The position numbers and the translations under genes are program-made. The notes beneath the pieces are model-generated. The model was not told the DNA's origin, did no database searches, and saw only the letters and a list, made by a program, of their open reading frames with translations. From Hyaloperonospora brassicae (taxonomy: Eukaryota; Oomycota; Peronosporomycetes; Peronosporales; Peronosporaceae), in assembly GCA_947650285.1 (NCBI GenBank), contig CANTFL010000222.1, positions 1 to 64,000 on the forward strand: a stretch of 64,000 nt of DNA, in the 5' to 3' direction. Shown here piece by piece: positions 55,154 through 64,000 of the stretch. Position 1 is the stretch's first letter, and each line of letters begins with the position of its first letter.

Positions 55154-56235
55154 TCGACATCCCTCACACCTCTCCGACCTTCTGTGTGCGAAAGGCCACA
55201 GGAGGATGGCGGATAGTGCACGCATTCAACAAATTGAATGCTGCAACGGTACCGGCTCAGACGCGAATACCGAGGAAGGACGTAATCATAGATGGTGTGT
55301 CAAAGAGTACCATCTTTTCGTCCATGGATCTGATGGACGGATTCTATCAGATCCTCATGCGTGAACGGAACATCCCGTACACAGCAGTGAGCATCCTCAG
55401 CGGTATAATGTGGGAGTGGCTAGCGATGCCACAGGGGCTGAGCAATGCCCCTGCTACTTTCAACAGATGTGTTACAAATCTGGTGAGACCTGTGCGAGAC
55501 TTCGCACCGAGTTACTTCGAAGATGTGTTCGTTCATAGCCGGGCTATGGACGGAAAGACGGACGTTGAAGTTCACAGAACTCACGTTCGTCAGGTTCTTC
55601 AACTTATGCGCAAGCATAAGTTGTACGCCAACCTCAAGAAGTGCATATTCGCGGCTAGCGAAATACCACTTCTTGGGTGCATCGTGGGTAAACACGGCGT
55701 ACGCCCTGATCTCGAAAAGATCAAGGCTATCACCAATTGGCCAGTGCCATTCGATGTCAAGGGGCTAAGGAAGTTCCTTGGGCTAGCGGCGTACTTGCAC
55801 AAGTACTCGCGCAACTACGCCGAGATGAATGTTCATCTTTCTTGCTTGCTCAAGAAAAATGTCAAGTGGTCATGGAACGCTGAGTGCCAGCGTTTCTTTG
55901 AAGGTATCAAGCAAAGATTGATGCAATCGCCGATCTTGGCGATTGCAGATCAGGACAGACCATTTCATATGGTTTGTGACGCCAGCGATTTTGCAATCAG
56001 CTGTGCGTTAATGCAATTTGACGCAGATGGCGCGGAGCGCGTCATCTGTTATCAGTCGCGTCAGCTGCAAGCAGCTGAGCGCAATTACCCAGTGCATGAC
56101 AAGGAACTCCTTGCCATGAAGTACGCACTGGCTAAGTTCCGGATCTATCTATTGGGAGATAGACCGTTCATCGTCGATACGGACCATGCGTCATTACGCA
56201 CGGTCGCAAAAGCCCACACATCTCGCAAAGAATAG
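55154..56235 (+). pseudogene. Gypsy pol, reverse transcriptase and RNase H
   Basis: Continues RT in a new frame: SPTFCVRKATGGWRIVHAFN, SSMDLMDGFYQI, TFNRCVTNLVR, then YFEDVFVHS. The catalytic YxDD box is YFED (55513-55524): the first Asp is Glu, which should impair polymerisation. RNase H follows with DASDFAISCALMQFDADG, HDKELLAMKYAL and VDTDHASLR. The frame stops at 56233-56235. The next segment continues in another frame (RWLSFFAEYNFSLDYKPG), so a small indel lies near 56205-56225. Confidence 0.9.
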
Positions 56236-57589
56236 CGAGGTGGCTGTCTTTCTTCGCGGAGTATAACTTCTCCTTGGATTATAAACCAGGACGACTACTC
56301 GTCGTCGCGGATGCGCTCTCGCGCCGGCCCGATTTCGAGCCGGACGCACAACCAAACAGTAAGGATAAGCCCACTGTTGCGACACTGTCAGTCAGTGTTC
56401 CGTCGTCAAGCTTACTTGACGACGTACGAAAGGCATACGCAGAAGATAAGGATCTTATGCGATTGATGGATCATCTGGTGAAACCATCCAGTAAATCAAT
56501 GAGGGATTTACCGGCTTTGTACCGATCCTCATCGGATCGGTATAGTACACGCAACGGATTGCTGTACTATACAGCTGTTGCCGACGACACGCCTCGTGTC
56601 GTCGTACCCGCTCATCATGACTTGCGTTTGCGCATCATGTATGAGTGTCACGATGCCCCAACAGGCGTCCATCGTGGTAGAGAAAAGACTTACCTCACGG
56701 TAAGTCGTGAATTTTACTGGCCCCGCCAGTACCTGTTTACACGCAAGTACATACGTGCTTGCGAGGTTTGCCAACGGGTGTGAAGCCTAGTCCTTCATCC
56801 CGTGCGCCATTACAGCCTCTGCCTGTTCCGACAGAGTGCTGGCTGTCCGTTTTAATGGATTTCGTCTTCGGTTTTCCCGAAGACGCTCACAAAAATAATG
56901 GTATTCTTGTGTTTGTTGACCGATTCAGCAAGATGGTCCATCTTGCTGCTGTACCCGAGTTGATCAAGGCTCAAGGTTGTGCTCGTGTTTTTCTCGACAC
57001 GGTCTTTAGACTCCACGGGTAACCCCGTGAACTCGTATCCGACCGTTACTCTCGATTCACGGCGGAATTTTGGCAATCCGTGTTCCGTTCTCTCAAAACA
57101 CGGTTGACGATGTCCACTTCTGACCATCCCAAAACAGATGGTCAGAAGGAATGTGCGAACCGTGTCCTCGAAGAGATCCTTCGAGGATATGTCCACTCGT
57201 TGTCGAGTTGGAGCGAATTCCTACCCACGGTGGAATTCGCCATCAATAATTCGGTGCATGCCTTAACACAGCACACACCGTTTTACGTGAATGGTTTACG
57301 CGATCCACGCGTGCCCGCCCTTCTAGAGTGTAACTCTTGGATAAGGGGGGAGGGACTCGTTCGAGCAAAAACCGTTTTGGCTCTTGCTCATCACGTGTCG
57401 ACGCTAACGTCGTCACGTATGATGCCGATGTCGATCAGGTCGACATCGATGAAGCACACCACCGCAATAATAGCGACAACGCTATTATTGGATCGGATGA
57501 TGATGACGATGCTGGTATATTCAGCATCGTCAACGATTATTCCAGCGAGGAAGAAGACAACCTCGCTGAAGAAGAGAGCAATCTCTTAG
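56236..57589 (+). pseudogene. Gypsy pol, integrase
   Basis: RNase H/IN connection (SLDYKPGRLLVVADALSRRP) and the HHCC zinc domain (H..H with CEVCQRV, 56600-56780) are in one frame. The catalytic core starts in another (VLMDFVFGFPEDAH, first Asp). A TAA at 57020-57022 interrupts it. The core resumes in the same frame with LVSDRYSRFTAEFW (second Asp) and TDGQKECANRVLEEIL (Glu), giving a readable D,D,E triad. A G-run near 57342-57350 coincides with the shift to the chromodomain frame. Confidence 0.88.
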
Positions 57590-58569
57590 TAGTGCGCACG
57601 AAGCGCACTGAAAGACAAAACAAAGAGTCAGCAGAGAACTTCTTGCTGAATCGAGAAGCGGTAGTCCGTTTCGTTCAGGACTCCATCGCAAATGCGGTGG
57701 ACCGCCAGAAACGGAACGCAGACAAGAATGGAAGAGCAAATGTTCTTTCATTTAGAGTTAACGACCTAGTACTACTGTCTACGGTAAACTTACCTGGACA
57801 TGCAGTCACTAGTGTCGGCAGTAGTAAACTACTGCCGAAATACGTTGGGCCATTTCGAGTGTTGCATCGCAAGGGCAATGCATACACACTCGAATTGCCA
57901 CGTAAGATGCGCACGCATACTACGTTTTACGTGGGGAGGCTTAGGTCGTACTGTCAGTACGAGCCTTCTTTTTTCGATGAAGATAGCCCCCACCTTCAAG
58001 AACATCCATCAAGTTCTCGCGTTCGCGCTCCAGACGATCCGTCTGGTCGCGCAGATATGATACCTCGGAACTCAAGCGAGATATCTCTCCGCGAGCTGTC
58101 GCCAGCTCGCCGTAAAGGGAGCGGACATCCCGCTCGACCTGAAGCTGCGCTGTGGCATAATCGGCGCGGTCTCTCGCCCAATCATCCTCGCGATCCTTGC
58201 GGTTCTTCCGCACGGTATCAGTCAAAGCGTAGCGCCGGTCGCGCTCGTGCTTCAAGTCATCGCGCAATTCATCGATTGTGCGATCCATCTCGTAAGGGTC
58301 GAGATGGTGAGCAGAATCATCTGGAGGAGGTCTTTCCTCCTCCACCACATCCTCTGGTGGATTCTCACGGTGGCCAACGATTTCTAGTGGAGCGTATCTT
58401 GAATCAACGTGACGATTCAGGATCAAGGACGAGCTACCTTGTCCAGTGGCGGGGGTATCCACCCTCTTGGAACAGCTGGGAGCCCCGCTCTCAGCTGTTG
58501 ATGGATGTTGAAGGTCTCGTCCGCCAGTATGACGAGACTCATCCGATTGGCCCTATGGCCCATCTGTAA
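57337..58569 (+). pseudogene. Gypsy pol C-terminus with chromodomain
   Basis: Open frame of 410 codons. It starts with an acidic segment and passes through the integrase C-terminal GPY/F-type part (LLPKYVGPFRVLHRKGNAYT, FYVGRLRSY). It then runs through a low-complexity linker and ends in a chromodomain (FLVERILNQRDDSGSRTSYL, VQWRGYPPSWNSWEPRSQLL; about 58384-58560). Chromodomains steer integration to marked chromatin in chromoviruses. The linker and chromodomain overlap an antisense frame on the minus strand. The segment itself is unbroken. Confidence 0.85.
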
Positions 58570-59542
58570 ACACGCGCCCTAGGCGCCTGTAGACGGATTG
58601 CAAGTTAGCAATCGCGTCACGCATCTCAGCCGAGATGTGTGCCCTTCCCCAGGGCGAACTTAGGGAATACACGTCCCTATGTGCACGCTGCGAGTTGTAA
58701 ACACAACTCGCACAAGGGTCTCCCCATGTGAGGCAAGGAATGTCTGCCTCACTCGACAAACAGTGCAACCGGTACCTTGCACCGGTTGGCGTTCGCTTTT
58801 CGAACCTGAGGCGTACCGCCTCAAGTTTCTTGAGCCACCCTTCTCGTCTAAAATTCTTTACGTTTTGGACGAACGCGTTCCACGCAGCCAAAAGCGATGC
58901 TTTGTCACGCTTTTGGTTGCTGTCGTACGATCGGTGTCTAAGAAAGACATCGGGATAAAAATCTTCTTTAGCGCGAAAGTTCTTCGCGCTGGAACTCAAG
59001 CCGTGAAGCTCAGTCGCATCGAATAAGGGTATTCAATGGTGTTGGCTTGTCTCGTGAGACAAGCCATTGATGAGCCGTTCGGGCAGACGCCACGGCTTCA
59101 GCTCATCACGCTTCAAAGTGGTACCCTTGTCGGTACCACGGTTGTCAGTATGACGATGGCTTGCACCATCGTCAAGTCGCTCGTGCGAAGGAGCACGAGT
59201 TGATCGCGGTGATGAGCAATCATACTCATCATCAGACTCATCATCACTTCCGAACAGACTGTGACGCATGTCACGAGTTCGTATGTCCGGCAGTGTCGTG
59301 GATGAATGAGGCACCGCAGGTGAACGCGATGCCTCCAAAGGCTTTTCCGAGTCAGACACGTCTGAATCGCCAGAGTAGATGACCTCAACGTCGGGGTCAT
59401 CGTGCGCACGCGGTGTTGTACCGCGTGCACCTGCAGCACCTGTTCCTGCAGGCGGAGAACGAGCAGCAGACGACGAATCGTCTGCCGCAGAGGCTGGCAC
59501 AGCAGCGGACTGTGCGTGTCTTGGGTCACCTCGCATAGACAT
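57941..59542 (-). pseudogene. Antisense accessory ORF of the Gypsy element (two internal stops)
   Basis: A single minus-strand frame of about 534 codons from ATG 59542 (MSMRGDPRHA) to the stop at 57941-57943. It is broken only by TGA at 59033-59035 and TAG at 58553-58555. The N-terminal part is acidic and Ser-rich, with DVEVIYSGDSDVSDSE resembling a SUMO-interaction motif. The middle has a Cys cluster (HCLSSEADIPC, GDPCASC) and YSLSSPWGRAHISAEMRDAI. The C-terminal part is a strong coiled coil (MDRTIDELRDDLKHERDRR to LERERENLMDVLEGG), then a basic end. It lies 132 bp from the 3' LTR and overlaps the sense chromodomain frame. Decay is similar to gag. Function unknown; I do not recognise the family. 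A fortuitous frame is the alternative. Confidence 0.6.
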
Positions 59543-59662
59543 GTTAACTATGCGAGGTCAAGCGGAAAGTGAATGGAACAGACCCAACAAGTGATCCCTG
59601 TCCCAATGGTGCCCAATGAGTGGCCGCCATATTTTTGATAGTCATACGGTGACTATCAGTTA

Positions 59663-59674
59663 AGAGGGGGGTGA
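59663..59674 (+). promoter_or_regulatory. Polypurine tract
   Basis: AGAGGGGGGTGA directly before the 3' LTR start (59675), the usual plus-strand primer for a Gypsy element. Confidence 0.75.
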
Positions 59675-60067
59675 TGTAACGGGGCAGCCCGTTACATGGA
59701 AATTGTCATTTAGAAGATAATGACAATAAAGAATATTATGTTGAATATTCTTTTAACAACATCACCAATGGTGGTGATATTGATGGGTCTATCAAAGAGT
59801 CTACTCATTGGTTGATATCTTGACGATATCAACCCACCAATCGATGCAAGACGCGCGCAATGAGTGGTGAGTAGACGTCGTCATACATATATTTAGATTA
59901 GTATAATTAAGTGAGGTCAAACAGAGAGACAGTGGTTAAAAGACTTAATTATACAAATATAACAGTTCTGCTTTTACCTTATCTACGCTTCCTCGTTTGC
60001 CTCGTGTACGTCTGTCGGGGCAACAAAACCCTTGCGTTAAGTTCACGCAAGGGTGTGCCATGTTAGA
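59675..60067 (+). repeat. 3' LTR
   Basis: 393 bp, about 92-93% like the 5' LTR by eye. It begins TGTAACGGGG; the last bases are altered relative to the 5' LTR end (GCCATGTTAGA versus CCCCGTTACA). It abuts the stop region of the minus-strand LINE. Confidence 0.9.
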
Positions 60068-60075
60068 TTGAGGGC

Positions 60076-60615
60076 TTACACCGCCAAACAAGGGGGTTCA
60101 TTTTTCTTCTCTCCAGCCGGGGCCATCGTGCACATTCTGCGATGAGGTACGACGCTCGGGCCATGTGCTGCCATCGAGTTCAACCGCTGATGCACGTCGT
60201 TGTGCAGGTGCTGTTCCAGTCCCGCTATGAGCGAACGGTTCGCACGAGCACACGTCCGCTGCGACGCTCGCGGGTCCACCTCGTCGTTCGCAGCCCTGTC
60301 CGCCATTTTGTTGTGTCCGCGGTAGTAGTGCGTCCAGATATAGATACCCAATACGGTCGCACACCACCTCGCCTATAAGTAGAGTGGTCGAAATCGGTGG
60401 TGGCGCGGCTATCGGTGCCGCCGCATCTGCTGAATGATCATGAGACTGTATCCTACCACATGCAGTGGAGTAAGTTGGTCAGCTTCAGATCGACGGAGAC
60501 CATGATTGAGCCCCCAGAACTCCGTCGAGTTTTTGGTCGTGTCTACCCGAGCGTACGACATGCTCGCCGCCCAGATGATCTCCGCCGAGTGCGTATCCGT
60601 GTCGACGCGCACCAT
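60076..60615 (-). pseudogene. LINE RNase H domain
   Basis: Two frames: TTKNSTEFWGLNHGLRRSEA followed by LHVVGYSLMIIQQMRRH (60615-60409), and IWTHYYRGHNKMADRAANDE (60351-60076). Together they match the TNN.AEY.GL, GDS.L, and HVYRE.N..AD..AN motifs of RNase H; the usual Asp in GDS is Tyr (GYS). Frameshift between them. Confidence 0.75.
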
Positions 60616-61089
60616 GACCGAATTATATCCACCTGGTCACGGGATGCCACGTGAGCCGCCGTCGGAGAAGAGCAGACGAAGGCTCTGACTGCTGATAGGC
60701 GGCGTCCTAATGAGATCCGCAGTTGGCTCCGTGAGGCGCGCAGCTAGGGCGCCCGTCACGGCCTTCTTTGGAGCATCTTCTTCGTCCGTGTCTAGCTTGT
60801 ACTTTAGGGACACAAAGTCGCGCAACGCGTTGTCGACCTTGGCAATAACCACCGCCTACAGCGTAGACTGATCCGCTTCCAACTCGTGCCGAAACCGTAG
60901 TCGCGCGCACCAGATGGAGTGGATTGTCGTTGCCACCGTGAGCCGCCAGAGACCTCTGACAAATCGAACAAAACGTCGCGACGTTCATATCCGGCCGCAG
61001 CGAGACGTTCTTGGACTGCCTGCCACGCGCGTGTCGGCGTGTTGGGGATGTTCAGGCTGAAGCACGACTCCATGAGGCATTCCGTCACA

Positions 61090-61647
61090 TTATCGCCGAG
61101 TCGCCACACATCGGGTCCTAAAGTCTGCCCACGACGCCTTTGATACCGGGCACTCCGAGAAGACGTGCTGGAGTGTAGCGAGCTCGTCGCGCCGACACGA
61201 GCTCTGCGGGCACGATCGATCACTGTGCACGTAGTTCCACAGATTGAGCTTGTTCGCCTTGATGCGATATAGCGTCTGCACCGTGGCGGCGTCCGATCCC
61301 GTCACTGTGCCAATGTCACTCCATTTAAGCTGCGCTGACGCACTTCGTAGGTCGCTGTTGCTGGCGGCCTGCACAGCGATCGCCCGGTAGCGCTCGTGAT
61401 TTCCTTCCTTCGCGCGCTGCATCGCCGCCACCGCCTTGACCCTCGTCCGCTTAGGCCTCCATCCCTCGCCCATTTGCAGCTGCACGAGCCGCGACAGTGC
61501 CGGGTGGTCGTGTAACCGAAAGTCCCTGTTGCCGACGTCCGCTAGGGCACGTCGTTCGGAGTAGTAGCGCGACTCGACCCGATAACTGGGCATTAGAGCT
61601 TGGGGTACGAAAAGATGACGCCGTCTGCGCTGTCCGTTAGGCGCCAC
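61090..61647 (-). pseudogene. LINE ORF2 C-terminal Cys-rich segment
   Basis: Open frame with LYRIKANKLNLWNYVHSDRS followed by CPQSSCRRDELATLQHVFSE and CPVSKASW. This resembles the zf-RVT-like C-x4-C...H...C region between RT and RNase H of LINEs. No separate function is claimed. Confidence 0.6.
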
Positions 61648-62604
61648 GAGCAGTGCATCGACGAGACTGCGCCGATTGGCCGCAGGTGCATCGTCGTGTG
61701 CGGTCGGAGTAGGAGCTCAGGTAAGTAGCAAACCATCGCCTTGCAAGGATCCGAAACCGCCCGCCGCAACACAGGGGTGCGGGACCGCCGCATTTCGGCC
61801 TTTATTACGCCGTTCCTTATCCACGTGAAGATGAGGAGGTCTCGAAGCGTGCACCACCTGTCGCCACGTCGCAGCAGCCTGATGTTCATAGGCTGCCTAC
61901 TGCTGTCGATCGATCATTGCCGCATGTCGATTCCCACGCGGTCGTACCACTCAAGGCAGAACGGCCCACGCAAGCGTTGCCTCCCTCTCGACACATGCGT
62001 GAGTAAGCGCATTGCATCACTCTCAACGTCGACCTTCACGCAGTCTCCATCCCATTTCGCAGCGTACAGTTGCCACCGGAGCAGCGACGCTGTTGCGGCC
62101 ACATAGCCGGCATCCGTTGATTCGATCGGGTCGCTGTGCTCTCCGAACATTACTTCACCCCGCTCTTCCACATGGTGTCCGCCACCGTGAAGCCCCCACA
62201 TACGCGTCCCGCAGCTCCAGAGTCAGGTACAAATTGACTCCCGCTCGCTCTACCAGTAGGATGTCACCCGCGATCCGCGCCGGACAGTTCACGCCTGCAG
62301 CCCACCTGCCGACTGCAGTGGCAGCTATCGCGAGAAAGTCTGTGGCGATGTGCGGCACAGCGAGCCCCCCCTTCGCACACGCAAAGCACCGCCTGCGCGT
62401 CTCTCACCCATGCGAGGGTTGGCACGACTTCTCTCGGGCCCCAGACAAAACGCTTGATCAGCTTCTGCAGCGGAGACAAGATCTCAAAAGTCGGCTAAGA
62501 GTGTCATGCGAGTAACGTGACCTTGGAGATGACGATTGCTGCCTCCAGAGCGTCTCAGCTCCGGACCGTGTTCGTCTTCCTTCGGGCCAGCGCTATCCGC
62601 GTGT

Positions 62605-63586
62605 TCAGCGCAAAAAAGACACGCGTCCCAGTTGTCCTTGACCGTCCTCCTCTCTACAACGATCACGCCCAGATAAACGGCACCGCTCGCCAGCTTGCAG
62701 CAGTCGAATGCCGTGCAGCAGCTCCGGATCGATAAATGACCCATCACAATGCGGCACAGCCAAAGAATTTGGGGTATTGGTCTTCAGCCCAGAAGTCTCG
62801 CCAAACCGCAACAGAGCCTGCATGACCTCGACAACGTCCTCTAAGGACCGGACGTAGACAGCCGTATCATCGGCGTACCCGCAGACCTTGGCCGCCATCG
62901 CTGCCGACTTGTTAGCGATCTGTACACCCGTCGAGCGATATCGAGCCGCTCAAAGAGCGGCTACACCGCCAAGATGAACAGCAAAGGTACCAACAGGTAT
63001 CCTGTCGGATGCCACACATGACGTCCAGCAGATAGGGTACGTAGCCGCTCACGATAAATCGGCTCCTCGTGCAGTTGTGCAGTGCTGCGACGATGCGCAC
63101 GAACGCTTCCGGGAAATCGAGTCGTCGCAGCGCGGCGAGCAGGAAGTTAAGCGACAGCAAGTCGTATGTCTTTAAGACGTCCAGGAGAAGCACAAGCGCG
63201 CGTCGCAGATCAAAGTCGTCTCTGGCACAAATCTTCGCGGCAGCAAATATGTCAACGACCGTCGCCATCTCGCGGCGTGGTACGAAGCCGGTCTGCAACA
63301 GATGCACGAGCGTTGGAAGCATCGGCCGGAGTCGTGAGGCAAACACTCGCGTGAAGATAGTGTAGTCCAAGTTCAGGAGGGAAATCGGTCGATAGTAGAG
63401 CGTGCGCTTCGCTCTCTTCGGCTTCGTGATACACGATAACACCACCTCATCGAATGTGATCGTCAGGAAGACGCCGAGTGAGCACACGATAAACAGCCGC
63501 ACCAGCAGAGGGACAATATTGTTTTTGTTTTCGCGATACCAATCGTTGCCGAGCTCTTCCAGGACCCATGCTATCCGCGCTTGCAC
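62605..63586 (-). pseudogene. LINE reverse transcriptase domain
   Basis: 63586-62912 reads RTLYYRPISLLNLDYTIFTR, VHLLQTGFVPRREMATVVDI, LVLLLDVLKTYDLLSLNFLL and DVMCGIRQ, RT motifs in order; the catalytic Asp block DFxKAYD reads DVLKTYD. After a frameshift, 62898-62605 begins GYADDTAVYVRS with an intact YADD box. Confidence 0.82.
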
Positions 63587-63790
63587 CGCCTGGCTGACTT
63601 CAGCACCTCAGCATCTGACACCTCGATGCAAAGCGCCGCCATGTTATCGCCAGGCTCTCTCATTGGGAGAGAGCTGAGGAAGTCAGTGACAGTGTCACTC
63701 TCCAACGGCACCTGCTGCATGACGCCTTGCCAGCCGTCACAAATGTCCTCCGCGAGCTTCCGCGACAGTCATCTTCCTTGTCCCGCAGTG

Positions 63791-64000
63791 CCCTAGAGGT
63801 TGTACACCTTGTTGCCACGAACTTCATCGAGACTCGCCGGTAGAGGAGCCGATGCGACCGCGCCGGATGATGCTCATGTGATCGTAAAAGTGCTTGCCCC
63901 TACTTCTGTTGCCACTCGGCTTTGTACTCCGCGACTATTATATTATTGAGATATTTTTTTTTAATGTAAACTTTTATGTGTACTAAATTAATTTTATAAC
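63791..64000. other. Right window edge, AT-rich, nothing recognised
   Basis: The sequence drops from GC-rich LINE-like DNA to AT-rich DNA with a T-run (63955-63963). This may mark the LINE boundary; no feature is supported. Confidence 0.4.

Larger units (their letters stand above)
52812..59065. repeat. Dense tiling by short perfect inverted repeats across the Gypsy interior
   Basis: Verified examples (left arm/right arm): 52812-52819/52826-52833; 53045-53054/53063-53072; 53162-53169/53175-53182; 53232-53240/53253-53261; 53483-53491/53496-53504; 53618-53627/53632-53641; 53669-53677/53686-53694; 53807-53817/53821-53831; 53851-53861/53866-53876; 54014-54024/54030-54040; 54144-54169 (26-bp palindrome); 54260-54270/54276-54286; 54476-54485/54494-54503; 55600-55609/55614-55623; 56061-56068/56071-56078; 58514-58521/58531-58538; 58689-58698/58703-58712; 59044-59053/59056-59065. 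Many more with arms of 6-8 bp lie between. They fall inside gag, pol, the antisense frame and both LTRs. Confidence 0.85.
52084..60067 (+). mobile_element. Ty3/Gypsy LTR retrotransposon with chromodomain, decayed
   Basis: About 8 kb: LTRs of 393 bp at each end, a PBS, gag with a zinc knuckle, protease, RT, RNase H, integrase, chromodomain, an antisense frame and a polypurine tract. The order PR-RT-RH-IN-chromodomain is that of Ty3/Gypsy chromoviruses. The coding part has two in-frame stops and at least four frame changes, so it is not autonomous. The LTRs differ at roughly 7-8% of sites by eye, so insertion is not recent. Flanks TGTAT (left) and TTGAG (right) do not form a 5-bp duplication. 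Whole-length inverted-repeat tiling is described separately. Confidence 0.92.
60076..63790 (-). mobile_element. LINE-type non-LTR retrotransposon with RNase H, decayed (5' part broken or missing)
   Basis: Minus-strand reading gives RT (63586-62605), a linker, a Cys-containing segment (61647-61090) and RNase H (about 60615-60076), in the order of a LINE ORF2 C-terminal half. Frames change several times and stops interrupt. The N-terminal endonuclease would lie to the right, but above about 63.8 kb the sequence turns AT-rich and unreadable. GC content is much higher than in the flanking AT-rich DNA. Confidence 0.82.

Noticed and set aside
57941..59542. A second, oppositely inserted retroelement as the source of the antisense frame
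   Set aside because: The sense chromodomain frame runs uninterrupted through the overlap and no LTR or duplication borders the segment, so an insertion is less likely than an antisense ORF.

Overview
The window looks like nuclear DNA of an oomycete, most likely Peronosporales (Phytophthora or downy mildew); the order-level placement is inference. The genes are compact, with 0-4 short introns (73-134 bp) that have GT..AG ends. Families present include a GH81 endo-1,3-beta-glucanase, an HMG-less SSRP1/Pob3, a FATP-type acyl-CoA synthetase and an EF-hand VPS13-like lipid-transfer protein. The repeats include a chromodomain Ty3/Gypsy element and RNase H-bearing LINEs.

Layout. 1-14.3 kb is a gene island: a VPS13-like giant (minus, cut by the window edge) diverges from a Nudix/MTH1-like gene, followed on the plus strand by a polyamine/amino-acid transporter, a membrane-anchored GH81 glucanase and a TCAIM-like DUF4460 protein. 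14.3-23.6 kb is decayed DNA with a LINE relic (EN and RT readable) and an unidentified broken minus-strand coding stretch. 24.1-40.3 kb is a second island: FATP acyl-CoA synthetase, SSRP1/Pob3, a small RING-H2 protein, a RING + Myb-like protein with repeated PRVxS motifs, and an OTU protease. 41.8-52 kb is gene-poor and AT-rich. It holds a 2.76-kb element with 140-bp inverted termini and a 9-bp target duplication (MULE-like, no transposase) and a pogo/CENP-B-type transposase relic. 52.08-60.07 kb is a full-length Gypsy element with two LTRs, gag, pol and chromodomain, all with lesions. 60.08-63.8 kb is a minus-strand LINE with RT, Cys-rich segment and RNase H.

Two observations on the Gypsy element stand out. 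First, its whole length (LTRs, gag, pol and the 3' region) is tiled with short perfect inverted repeats (arms mostly 7-13 bp, loops 0-12 nt), one every few tens of bases. By eye this does not occur in the neighbouring host genes. Second, the 3' region carries an antisense reading frame of about 534 codons (59542 down to 57941), broken by only two stops. It encodes an acidic/serine-rich N-terminus with a SUMO-interaction-like motif, a Cys cluster and a long coiled coil, and it overlaps the sense chromodomain frame. The other genes are mostly housekeeping: lipid transport and activation, nucleotide sanitation, chromatin, ubiquitin signalling and cell-wall glucan turnover.
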